Shown in pieces: positions 1 through 10,500 of a stretch of DNA of 64,000 bases. Under the pieces are notes generated by a model, which was given only the letters and a program-made list of their open reading frames with translations, was not told where the DNA came from and searched no databases. The position numbers and the translations under genes were made by a program. Source of the DNA: Sphaerolaimus hirsutus (lineage: Eukaryota > Nematoda > Chromadorea > Monhysterida > Sphaerolaimidae); assembly GCA_964036195.1 (NCBI GenBank), contig OZ038451.1, positions 12,218,529-12,282,528 on the forward strand, read 5' to 3'. Positions within the stretch are counted from its first letter, which is position 1, and the number at the start of each line of letters is the position of its first letter.

Positions 1-245
1 CAGACTAAAAATGTCTAACAAATCAATACATGGACCATAGAATAGCTAAATAGGTGGATTAATCAAATTCTGCAAACAATTAATTGACAGTATTGCCAAA
101 ACGTACCTACGTATCTTGATTTACAAAAAATACGCAAGTACTTCGCGTATTTATAAACACTTAACCATCGACCTACATGAGTTTGAGTGGTAAAATATGA
201 GAAAACCACAGCGTACCTAAAATTCAAACACTGTGAATTGTTACC

Positions 246-710
246 TACCGTATTTCCTCGAAATACCCCCCGGGGGGTGATTGTTTCATAGTGGTCCCGA
301 GAGGGGGGGGGGTTAAACGAGCGGGGGGGGGGGGTATTTCGAGGGGGGGGGTTATTATTTCACAAGAAATTTTTTGAAAACCAAGTACGAAATTGTCGTC
401 TGAAACGTACGCAGACGTCGAAAAATGCAACAAAAACCGCCATTTATAAGGTTCTGTAGACTAATATTAGTATGTAGATGGTGTGTACACTGTTCTAACG
501 TGACACCGACATTGTTTTAACGTGTGTTCTGCAGTACACAGAACACAAACTACAGTTATTGTCATGTACGTTCCCTTTACACTCAATTTGGGTGGGGGGT
601 ATTTCGAGGGGGGGGGGGTGATTGTTTCATAGTGGTCTCGAGAGGGGGGGGGGTCAAACGAGGGGGGGGGGTATTTCAAGGGGGGGGGGGTATTTCGAGG
701 AAATACGGTA
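246..710. mobile_element. TACCGTATT-ended MITE (R2 family), copy 1
   Basis: The ends are TACCGTATTTCCTCGAAATA and its inverse, with a TA at each outer edge, which fits a Tc1/mariner-like 2-bp target. The interior alternates C-runs and G-runs. Its middle (about 440-600) is a block that recurs near 4.1, 35.1, 40.6, 44.1 and 44.95 kb. I see no coding potential. The superfamily assignment is inference from the TA target only. Bases 1-245 before it hold nothing I recognise. Confidence 0.75.
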
Positions 711-1169
711 AATATATTAATGCATTTCATTGAACATTACCTACCTATATTGAATGGATCTGGAGCATAATAAACATTTGATCTATAATACTCTCACATT
801 TCCTGAAATATTGTGAAAGTACAAATACACTTTGGTAAAAGAGCCAATAATTTGAAAGATTACCTATTTTCACTGATTTTTTCTTCAAAAATACTAGCAT
901 TTTAGCAACTTTTCCAGTCTTTCTACCGGTCTTTAGCACACCCACGATGACTCGTCGTAAATATTTATGTTATATGTTACACTACCTGGCCGCAAATTTG
1001 GCGCCACGAATCAAGTTTCAGTTCAAGAAATCGGCGAAATTTCATACCTAATTATCATCATACCTAGTCAAAAGTTACGAAATTGCTGGCTGTAATGTCT
1101 AATTCCGAAGCGGGGAGAGGCGATGCTTTATCGAGTTTTTTCCTGCTGGGGAACCAAAACTGTGTGAAC
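711..1169. other. Non-coding stretch, nothing recognised
   Basis: AT-rich sequence without a supported exon, RNA gene or repeat end. It leads into the duplicated target of the element at 1178. Confidence 0.5.
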
Positions 1170-1177
1170 GCAGTAAC

Positions 1178-1485
1178 TAGTGATGGAAAAAGCGCCTGGA
1201 CGCGCCAAAAACGACATGGCGCTTTTCAAACCCCAGCGCCAAGCGCCAATGGTGCCGGAGCAATATGGCGCCAAAAGCGCCATGGCGCTTTTTGCTTTGG
1301 CGCCAGCGCTAGGCGTTTTGTTCCTGGCGCCACGCAAAAATAGCGCCAAGCGTTAAAGCGCCATGGCGATTTTCCGAGCCCCAGCGCGAAGCGCCAATTG
1401 CCCCAGAGCAATATAGCGCCAAGCGCAAAAAGCGCCATGGCGCTTTTTGATTTGGCGCCAGCGCCATGGCGCTTTTCCATCACTA
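1178..1485. mobile_element. hAT-like MITE with GCGCC satellite core
   Basis: The inverted ends are TAGTGATGGAAAAAGCGCC. The flanks are GCAGTAAC (1170-1177) and GTAGTAAC (1486-1493), an 8-bp duplication with one mismatch. The interior is an array of GCGCCATGGCGC-type palindromic units. The 8-bp duplication and TAGTGATG end point to the hAT superfamily; no transposase is encoded. Confidence 0.85.
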
Positions 1486-1501
1486 GTAGTAACCAATTGG
1501 G

Positions 1502-1652
1502 CACTAGTTTACCAACATGACATGCTCGACCATTTTGGTAAACTGTTTCATAAAACAGTTCGAAACACTGTACAACTCTGAGCTGTATTTCATACTGTTT
1601 TGTTCAAACAATTTACCAAAATGGTCTAGCACTTATGTTGGTAAACTAGTGT
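1502..1652. repeat. CACTAGTTTACC inverted-repeat element
   Basis: About 45-bp arms begin CACTAGTTTACCAACATG and meet round a short centre. Copies of the same design lie at 3351-3512 and 7784-7940. The right end runs into a short GT repeat. No coding potential. Confidence 0.7.
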
Positions 1653-1757
1653 GTGTGTGTGTCTTGTCTGCCGTGATCAATGCGTTTGATAAATGTAATT
1701 GTATAAATACGATAGTAATTGTATAAATACGAGATCACACTATCACAACGCAAAAAT

Positions 1758-2028
1758 GTGCTGGTGATCGGCCGTGATCTGCGGTGAAGTGCCTTCACGC
1801 AGACGCTCGCAGGCACTTCAACGCACTTCACGAATTTCTGATTTGTGTAAACAATTTAGTAATAAAATGTGTGAAGTGTCGGTGAAGTGCATTCCATCAG
1901 TGATCAGGCGTGATCAGGCTCTGAAGTGTGATCACGAGTGGTGAAGTGCCTGGTGATCAGGCGTGATCAGGCTCCGAAGTGTGATCACAAGGGCCACTTC
2001 AGACCACTTCAGTGCACTTCACGAGCAC
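1758..2028. repeat. Repeat with GATC/CACTTC palindromic units
   Basis: It starts GTGCTGGTGATC, ends TTCACGAGCAC, and is built from units such as GTGATCAGGCGTGATCAGG and AAGTGCACTTCA. A second copy in inverse orientation is at 13140-13340, which fixes both ends. This is another case of fixed ends around an array-like core. The 830 bases after it (2029-2859) hold no feature I can support. Confidence 0.6.
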
Positions 2029-2859
2029 ATTATTTGCTGTGTGACGACAACCAAAATCCATGGCAGGAACGCCATGGTTTGGCATTTCTGCCATTACACT
2101 TCTGCCAAACACGCGCAATAAAACGAAACTAAATGATCACGCACACACAAGCCGCAAGAACCGCAATCAACTGCGGCAAAAATTAACGCAACTGCGATGA
2201 ACTTTACAGCGTATGTGAATCATTTAAAATCTCACCCAATTTTTAAACACTCGAATCATTGCGCAGAATTTTAGGGAATTTCAGATTGTTTGAAGATTTG
2301 AGTAAATCGAAATGGCAATGGCTTCAACAAGCAACTGTTGTCTGGTATAATTCATATTTTTTCCACTTGTGTTCTGTTTGTAAATATATTGTAGCCGAAA
2401 TGTCATCAGAATGCAATTCCAGGTATTCGCGGCACTTGGATTCATTGCAGTTGACGCGCAGCCAAAAACCACTGTGTTTGTTTTGAATATTTATTTATCA
2501 GACTTGTGAGAGTGCATTTATGTTGATCCTGAGTGGTCTGGTATTACAGGTATTTACATTCATGGTTATCCTTACCTTAAGAAGATATAAAAATTTATTA
2601 CATTGGAAACAGATGAAGATAGATATGACCCAGAAACCAATAATGACGAAAGTGCTAGCACTTAGTTTAACCGTGTTCAAGAATCAGTATGAAAAATACA
2701 CGTTTTCCAGAGATTTCGACTGAAGCTCGACGGAAACGAAAGTGCAACAAATAAAAGCTAATCGAAACGGATCAACCGTCTACTACACTTAAAAAAGTGC
2801 ATCAAAAATATTCACGCAACTAAATATATCTCGCCCACCCGCACACAACTTCACCGCAG

Positions 2860-5709
2860 GTCACCATCAGTGGCGCCGGGGGAGCGGGGCCAGTCGCCGC
2901 AGCAGCTGCTGTACGACCACGTGATGCGCGACTACAGCGGCGACGTAGCGCCCACCTTCGACGGCCGCCCCGTCGACGTCGTGCTCGACCCAACCCTAGA
3001 AACCATCCTCTGTGTGGTCGGTCGCTTTGTTGAAGTTTTCTACTTTGGTTAAAAAAATTCAGTTTGAATTTTGTCCAGCGACGATTACCTATTCATTGAT
3101 GCGATCTATTGCGGCTGCGCACACTACCTAGTTTACTAACAGAAGTAAACTCAATTTGGGTGCCCCTGCCCATACATCAGCTTTGAACGTATTTGAGTTT
3201 ACCAGAATACTTTATTTTACATGCTCGTCAACTGTAGTTTACAGACACCTCAGTCTAGTAAACTCAAGTGCGTTCAAAGCGTTTTTAAGAGCACCCAAAA
3301 TGAGTTTACTTCTGTTAGTAAACTAGTGTGTGCAGCGCTATTGCCAACGCACACACTGGTTTACCAACATGGAATGCTCGACCATTTTGGTAAACTGTTT
3401 TGACAAAACTGTACGAAACACTGTACAGATTCGTACGGTGTTTCGTACTGTTTTATCAAAGCAGTTTACCAAAATGGTCGAACATTTCATGTTGGTAAAC
3501 TGGTGTGTGTGGCCCCAATGCGCGTGCACACACTAGTTTACTGCCAGATCTTGGTAAACACATAAATCGGCTTTGAACGCATGTGAGTTTACTGAGTTTT
3601 CGTAATCCCAATCGACTGTAGTTGACAGACACCTCATTCTGGTAAACTAAAATGCGTTCAAAGTCGATTTATGAGTTTACCAAAATCTGGTGGTAAACTA
3701 GTGTGCGTAGCGCCAATAAGTTTGATCACCCGCGCAGGATCAGGAAAAAGGAACCGTGGAGTATATGCAATGGTACCTAATGGTGAGTAACTAATTAGTG
3801 ATGGAAAATGCATAAGAAATTTTGCCTCAGATGCTTCTTTCCGCAGTGGTGGATGGATGACCATTTCAAGTGGAACCCGGCACATTTCAGCAATCAAGAA
3901 GAGATCTGGCTGCACGCGTCCGACATTTGGCAGCCAGATATCGCCAGCTTTGAAACGTAAATTCCAGATTAATCCAAAACTAAATGGATCCTCGAATTGC
4001 CCCCCCCCTCCTCGAAGTACCCCCCTCAAACTGGACACTATGAGGTTATTAGCACCCCCCATGAAATATCCCCACCACACGCCCCACCCAAATTTAGTGT
4101 AAAGAGAATGTAAATGACAAAAGCTGCTGTTTGTGATCGGGGCGATGCAGAACTACATTAAAAACATCGACTGTGTTACGTTAGAACCTGTTTTATACCA
4201 TCTACATACTTATATAGGTTAGTGTATAGACTCTATACATGTTGCTGCTAGTTGCCTTTTTCTACATCTGCATAAGTTACAAACAACACATAAGTACTGG
4301 GAATTTAAAAAAATTCAGGCGAAATAATATGCCCCCTCGAAATACCCCCCACCTGGTTTAACCCCCCCCCCCCTCTAAATTCTCACTCTGAAGCAATCAC
4401 CCCCGGGGCCGGGGGTTATTTCGAGGAATACGGTAGATCGACAAGAATTTCCCGGTAAAATCAAAATCACGCAGTATTTCGTGCGAGTCGACGCAAGACG
4501 CCAGGAACACGATAGTGAAAGTGAAGTACGACGGCTGGGTGAGGTTCGCTATCCCGAAAAGATGCAAGATCCAGTGCAACATGCAGGTCGTGGTTCCATT
4601 TTTTCTATGCGATAGCACCATTAGATCATAACGCACCTGACGTCACTTGAGGGTGAATGTTGCATCTACCTATATAATTACATGTCTCCACGTACCTACA
4701 TCGGATGTAGGTGTCCACAAACCTTTTCCAAATCGAGTGAATAGACTGAAACATTCGGCAAAACACTTGCCACTCGTGGCGGGTTGAAACTCTTTTGAAA
4801 AATAGATTAATCGAATTAATCCCCTTTGAATAAACCCACCAAGCAGAAAAACTGGCAAGTCAGAGCGAGTGGGGAGAGAATATCCACCTCTAGAAATATA
4901 ACACCTTCCTCAGGTTAACACTACATTTTGCAGAATGTGTATTCATCGTTGATTTTGTGAAAATTCCAACAAAAAATAATCACCCTCCCCCACCATAGTT
5001 ACCCCCTAAAATTGCGCTGGCGAAAAAATATACCTACCTCCCTGGTTATGTCTAAGAAATATGGTAGCCACGAACCGGTGAACCTAGTTGAAAAACTTCC
5101 AGACTTTTCCTACAGATGGATAATTTCCCGATTGGCGAGCACAATTGCACCGTGCGCTATGTCAGCTGGATCCACCCAAACACAAAACTGACCCTGACGA
5201 ATTATGGTACTTTTGATATGAGTGAAGGATTAAATACGAGAAATCCCGGTTGGTAGCCAAGCCATTTTACGTTGGTATTTTATTTAGGTATTTTAATACA
5301 AACACAAAGAAAAAATCCAGTACACGTGGTGTTGGTAAAGATAGTTACCGTACTGGGAATTGTGTGCTCAATGTGCTCATTTAGAAATAGTGCAAAATTG
5401 CACTCGCCTCAGGCGGGAATCGAACCCGCACCTCTCGTATTGAACACGAGTGCCCTAACCGCTAGACCACACAGGCGGAGCAGCTCTGGTCAGTATTTGG
5501 GGCTCACATGCTGCGATGGCAGCAATTCCCTTAACAATATCTTCTCAAGTTTCTCAAAAATTGTTATTGTCAAAAAGAAAACATTATTTATAATAAAAAT
5601 GTGCAGAGTGGGATGTCACTGGTACAGCCGTAAAAGTGGAGTCCGTTGACTACAACATTGGATTTTTTGATGTTGTTCACTATACATTCACCATCAAAAG
5701 GGACTTCAG
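2860..5709 (+). CDS. Cys-loop ligand-gated ion channel subunit, extracellular domain only (six exons)
   Basis: Exons are 2860-3016, 3738-3782, 3847-3956, 4475-4586, 5116-5248 and 5607-5709; every junction has GT-AG and matching phase. The first supplies the N-terminal helix region ending in RPVDVVLDPTLETIL. The next two give QWYLM|WWMDDHFKWNP and DIWQPDIASF (loop A). Exon 4 carries the first Cys of the Cys-loop and exon 5 the second, exactly 13 residues apart with the usual FP pair, then YVSW (loop B). Exon 6 gives the last extracellular strands and ends in IKRDF just before where TM1 should start. Loop C has no vicinal Cys pair, so this would be a non-alpha-type subunit or a receptor for another ligand. 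No start exon and no TM1-TM4 exons are visible before the convergent vWA gene at 7.5 kb. It may be truncated, or its other exons may be missing or very diverged. About nine residues before exon 2 also seem absent. Introns 1 and 3 are full of repeats. Confidence 0.8.
3113..3336. mobile_element. CACTAG-type MITE in channel intron 1
   Basis: The ends are GGCTGCGCACAC and GTGTGTGCAGC. The flanks are TCTATTGC (3105-3112) and GCTATTGC (3337-3344), an 8-bp target duplication with one mismatch. The interior holds inverted segments of GTTTACT and CAAATTG type. Confidence 0.65.
3351..3711. repeat. Two more CACTAG-type inverted-repeat elements in tandem
   Basis: Element one (about 3351-3512) is a near-perfect hairpin beginning ACACACTGGTTTACC. 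Element two (about 3523-3711) begins GTGCACACACTAGTTTAC and ends GTAAACTAGTGTGCG. With the copy at 3113-3336 they fill almost all of channel intron 1. Confidence 0.6.
3983..4435. mobile_element. R2 element in channel intron 3
   Basis: The right end GAGGAATACGGTA is clear and the left end is degenerate (about 3983). C-runs and CTCGAAATACCCC blocks lie inside, with the block shared with other R2 copies. It occupies most of the intron between the exons ending 3956 and starting 4475. Confidence 0.6.
5406..5476 (-). other. tRNA-like sequence (SINE or tRNA pseudogene)
   Basis: On the minus strand it shows a D-arm (GGTCTAGCGGTTAG), an anticodon stem CTCGT/ACGAG with loop GTTCAAT, and a perfect T-arm GCGGGTTCGATTCCCGC. 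The loop would place TCA at 34-36. The acceptor stem has two mismatches and there is no T-run terminator. A 3' half-copy is at 37790-37840, which suggests a dispersed tRNA-derived element rather than a working tRNA. It lies in the intron between channel exons 5 and 6. Confidence 0.55.
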
Positions 5710-5782
5710 GTATTTTATTCATCGTTGACTTTTTTGTTTGGTTTGTATTGGTGAACCTACAATGAACCTTGCGAACAAAGCC

Positions 5783-6590
5783 CAGGGGCCAGTCCCGCAA
5801 GTTAAAAGAAGAGAGTAAAAATTGGAGAGTAGAGTAAAATGGCAAATGGCAAGTAAAGAGTAGAGTAAAAATTGAAGAGTAGAGTAAAAATTGAAGGGTA
5901 GAGTAAAAATTGAAAAGGAGAGTAAGAAAGTAAAGAGTAAAATAAAAAGCAAAGTAAAAATGGAAAAGTAGAGTAAAAATTGAAAAGTAGAGTAAAAAGG
6001 AAAGTAAATTGAAAATAATGATAAAATGTTTTAAAAAAATAAAAATAAAAAAGGAAAAATCTGTTCGGTTCGGACATATGCTGTCCGTGCATGGCCATTT
6101 TTCAAAGCTTTTTTCAAAATGGCAATTTTTTTTCTTTTTGAAGGATTTATTTTTTTGGATACATCTGTGTTAAACACATTATCGTTTCCAAAGTTGCAAC
6201 GCAAGTGGAAAATTGGTATGTTCCGCTCAAATTCCTCGGGATCCCCATTGGAAACTATACTTTCTAGATCCAAATCCATGTTTCCTTTTTTATTTTATTT
6301 TTTATCGTTCTTTTCATTTCATCTCTTTACTCTACTTTTTACTTTACTTTTTACTCTACTTATCAATTTTTACTCTCCTTTTCAATTTTTACTTTACTTT
6401 TTACTCTACTTTTTACTTTTTACTCTCCTTTTCAATTTTTACTTTACTCTCCAACTTTTACTCTACTTTTTACTTGCCATTTGTCATTTTATTCTACTCT
6501 CCAATTTTTACTCTACTCTTTACTCGCCATTTGTAATTTTACTCTACTCTCCAATTTTTACTTTCTTCTTTTAACTTGGGGGACTGGCCC
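5783..6590. mobile_element. Satellite-cored MITE with GGGGCCAGTCCCGCAAG ends
   Basis: The inverted ends are CAGGGGCCAGTCCCGCAAGT and ACTTGGGGGACTGGCCC. Inside are arrays of GAGTAGAGTAAAAATTGAA on the left and the reverse complement on the right, around a 250-bp unique middle. A relative with ends of the same kind and GAGTAAAGTTAA units is at 18161-18591. No clean target duplication was found. Confidence 0.65.
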
Positions 6591-6596
6591 AAGGTG

Positions 6597-6790
6597 ACAC
6601 TTGCAGACGTTGTAAAATGTCAAACATCATGCAAAGTGTCAAGTAAACCGTCAAAATTTATTTCATTATTTCGTTTACTGTCCATTGCCGGAAATTTTTC
6701 TTGACTCTTTACATTACTATTGACACTTTCCATGACATTTGACATTTTCAGAGCATTTTACAGGGTCTGGGGTGGCCCCCGCTAACTGCA
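6597..6790. repeat. TGTCAAATGTCA-unit repeat
   Basis: Units of AAATGTCAAACATCATG type and inverse lie between GTTGTAAAATGTC and GACATTTTACAGGG-like ends. Members of the family recur at 10.1, 16.7, 17.4, 18.8, 32.2 and 53.5 kb. From 6791 to 7325 I see nothing else to annotate. Confidence 0.5.
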
Positions 6791-7325
6791 CTTTTCAATG
6801 ACAAAAGTGCACATGCAAAAATTGTTGCTTATCAATAGTGCGAATGTATTATCACTGGTGATTCACTAAAAATATTCACTATTATCACTGGTAAAAAATG
6901 AATTCCGCCCAAAAATGCAGCTCGCCAGCGGCCGCCGTGAACAGAACCAAAAAGCACTAGCCACAAACTACATCGCGACTCAGGATTAGCGGCGATCAGC
7001 GACGTTTGATGCCGCTAAATGTTCAAGTATTTAGAATTTTAAGCAAAATTTTGATAGGTTTTTAGATATTTTCAAGTTACATTCCGAGAAATCTACCGAA
7101 TTGTTATACCGCAAAATTTCGCAATTAAAAAATAAAAGCTCCGCCTTTATTCCGCATCTGCCATTTGTTTGCTATGCCGTTTTCGTGAAAACATTTTCGG
7201 GATTGTACTTCTTTGTTTGCGTAGTCCGACCGACTCAGTCTTTGAAGAAGTACCATTAAATCATCTAAATTTTAGTTTGATAGTGTAAAATAAATATTCA
7301 TGATTGGATTGGATTTTCATATTTC

Positions 7326-7331
7326 TTTATT
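7326..7331 (-). terminator. Possible polyadenylation signal for vWA gene B
   Basis: AATAAA on the minus strand about 195 nt past the gene B stop codon. Position fits; no other evidence. Confidence 0.4.
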
Positions 7332-7522
7332 CCATTATCTTCCCGCTAACTGCAGGTTGGTCAAAATTTCCGTCTCATAGGAGATCTATTGTAAAAAAAA
7401 AACGAACATAGAAACTGCATGGAAATTTAACATTCGTCTGGATCACTCAGTCACTGGCAATAAGTCAATTCACTTCACTGAAGCATGTCTAGGCAATTGT
7501 AAATGAAAATTTCAAGCATTTT

Positions 7523-10500
7523 TCAATATCGGCAATTAGTGTTATATCTTTTAATATAATCAATGGCCGTGTCGACGTCCATCACGTCGAAGAACGCCTT
7601 GTCATTGCCGCCCACCAATGATCGCATGAGGTTTCTGTTCGCTGGCACCTTGCCAACCTGCCAGTTGGCTCCGCTAGTGTCAGGAGCGAGCACTTTCCTC
7701 ACTCGTCTGAAGGCCTGTTTTGGGGGGTTTAAATTGTGCTTTTTCGAGTATTTGTCAGCACAGACACTTTCATGTCCATTGGGCACACACACACACACAC
7801 ACACTAGTTAACCATTATGAAGTGCTCGACCATTTTGGCAAACTGTTTGCACAGAGTTGTACAGAATTTCATACTGTTTTGTGCAAACAGTTTACCAAAA
7901 TGGTCGAGCATTTCATAATGGTAACTTTGTGTGTGGACACATTACACCTCTAAATACCTGCGGGCTTCCCTTTTTGGGCGGCACGTGTCCGTCCCAGTCG
8001 ACGTCGCCGCCCACGACGAGCAGCTCGATGCCCGACTTGCGCAGGGCGGTCGCCACGGGCTCCGGGTCGGGGTAGCCGTTGCTCACGCGCCCGTCCGTGA
8101 ACAACATTGTCACCTGCTCGTTTGAAGAGATGTATTTTTCGTTTAGTATGGTGACGTTAACTTGCTGGCTCAATTGAAAGTGCTGCGTAGTTGATTCCGC
8201 AGACAAGTAAGGGACTAGAATAGTGGACTATGATACAAAAGTCATAGAGTGTTACGTCAAGTGGCAGGATACCTTATGTGATAAGTATTATTGTAAAATA
8301 ACTATAACTAGGTACATAACTATACTTATCACTAGTGATGTAAAGGCACCGGGGCACCGGTGCCCCGGTGCTGGGCACCGAAGGGCACCAGCACCGGTGC
8401 TGGTGCGGTGCCCTCACAATTTTCAGAGGTGCCCTGCCGGTGCCGGTGCTATTTTTTTCAGAATAGCACCAGTGCCGGTGCGGTGCGGTGCCCTTTTTTC
8501 GAGGGTGCCTTTAGGTGCTAGCACCGACCAGAAAAAGTGGGGCACCGGGAAAGGCACCGGCAGGGTTTCAAGGGCGTGAACTGCGGTTTATTCCAGGACA
8601 TGTGTGCTCATTTAAAAAGTGGCCAAAACAAATTCATGTTGATCATGTGCCCCTGGCCACTTTTTTATTGATTTTCTTTTGACAAACATAAAAACTAGCA
8701 CTTTTAAAGAAAACAATGATTGATTCTGAGTAGGATAAAAGTCATTCCGACGTGTCAGAAAGGTCGATGTTGTTAAAATCAAACATATACATCCTGGTCC
8801 TGGAGCCGAGTACTCCTGGCGCCGGCGAAAGCGCATGGAGTTGGTGCTCGCGCCAACACAAAAAGCGCCATGGCTCTTTTGGCTTCAGGTGCCATTTTGT
8901 TCGTGCTCAGTGCCATGGCGGTTAGCGCCATTCTGCCCTTGCGCCATAGATTTTGGTGCTGAGGGCTGGAAAAGTACCAGGGCGCTTTTGGCGCTTCCCG
9001 ACAAGGTCCTGGCACTTTGAATATCAATACGCAAAATGTTACCCGGTGCGGTGCCTTTCGGTGCTAGCACCGGCAACCCTCCGGTGCCCTTCGGTGCCGG
9101 TGCCATTTTTTTCAGCATGGCACCGGTGCCGGTGCGGTGCGGTGCCATTTTTTGGCCGGTGCCCCAGGGTGCCAGGTGCCCTTTTCACGCGATGGGAAAG
9201 GTGCTGGTGCGGTGCGGTGCCATTTTTCCCGGTGCCTTTAACATCACTACTTATCACTCTACTTATCGTAAATACTTGAATAAGCCCCCGCGAAAAAATA
9301 CCATTACTCAAATACTCGCATATTTTTTGAAGGTACGCGAATACAGAAAACGTAATTGAGACATTTTTGGGGTGCATAAAAACAAAAATTACTCAAAGGA
9401 ATTGAAACGACTGCAAAAATGGCAGCGGAAATGATAGAAGTTGCGATAGATAGGGAAAGCGACGACTCTCATTTTTACTTTTACTTTTACTTAGTTTTAA
9501 GTGTTTCTAAATGCAAATTCGAAAGCAATTCTTGCTTTTACGTTTTCCCATAGTAAAAATACTAATATTTACATTTACTCACCTTTTACGCAGCGTAAAA
9601 GGAAAAAATGTTTACTTTACGCTTTCTTTACTCAGGGTTGAATAAAAATGAAATACTTTACGTTTAAGTTTAGTTTGAAAAAAGTTCAACACTTTTAACA
9701 ACTCTGCCTACCTGTTTCGCTTTGCCCGGCCTACTACCATGCCACCAAGACTTGCTTGTGTTGAATTCGTCTCTCGCCAGCTCCAAACCGCCCGCTGTAA
9801 AATGTGAGTTTCCTAGATATCCTGTCTTTAATGATATGACCCCTGAACCGAACTAAGATCTTACCGATATCCGTCCATCCGCCGTAGTATGGCACGCTGT
9901 ACATTTCTCTGATTACGCTGTCAGCATCCTTGTGCTTCCGCAGATGGAAGTGACACTGTAAATAAATTTATGTTTATTTCGGTCATTTTTTGGCATTTGT
10001 GCATTGTTTTCCCATTGCAGTGTATTCCCTCAAATTACCCCCTTGAATTGACCCCCTCGAAATACTCCCAGTCCCCCAGGTGCCTGTCTCAAACCCTGTA
10101 AAACACCCTGTAAAATGTCATGTGTCATGTAAAAGACCCTGAAGTACCATCTGTATCCTAATCTTGTTCTATAGTATCTTAATCTTATGTGTTTTGTGTA
10201 CCGATATTTTGTTATTGTTATTTTAGGTACGGATTTGGATTTGGATTTCGAAGAAATACGGTAGTTTGAAATCTTATTCGCGCCAAGGATGCTGTTCAAC
10301 CAAAAAACTATGACAAACTAGCACACTTCCAATTGACCTGCGCAGTGACAAACAGATAACTGACCGTTGCGGCCCCCTTGGACGCGAACGTGATCATGGC
10401 GACCCGCGTGTGGAACGGAGACACGCGCAGCGCTCGCACCACCTTCTCGGCCATGGTCACGTATCGTTTGTGCTCGTGCTTGACGCTGCCCGAATAGTCG

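Noticed and set aside
3658-4080. 140-codon minus-strand frame with FKAGDIWLPNV
   Set aside because: Antisense shadow of channel exon 3; the plus strand has splice sites, phase and the conserved DIWQPD.
5406-5476. Selenocysteine tRNA
   Set aside because: The TCA position fits, but length, acceptor stem and variable arm do not match tRNA-Sec, and a half-copy exists elsewhere.
5719-6574. Long Phe/Leu-rich frames (FYSTLQFLLYS)
   Set aside because: Product of the GAGTAGAGTAAAAATTG array in both orientations; not membrane proteins.
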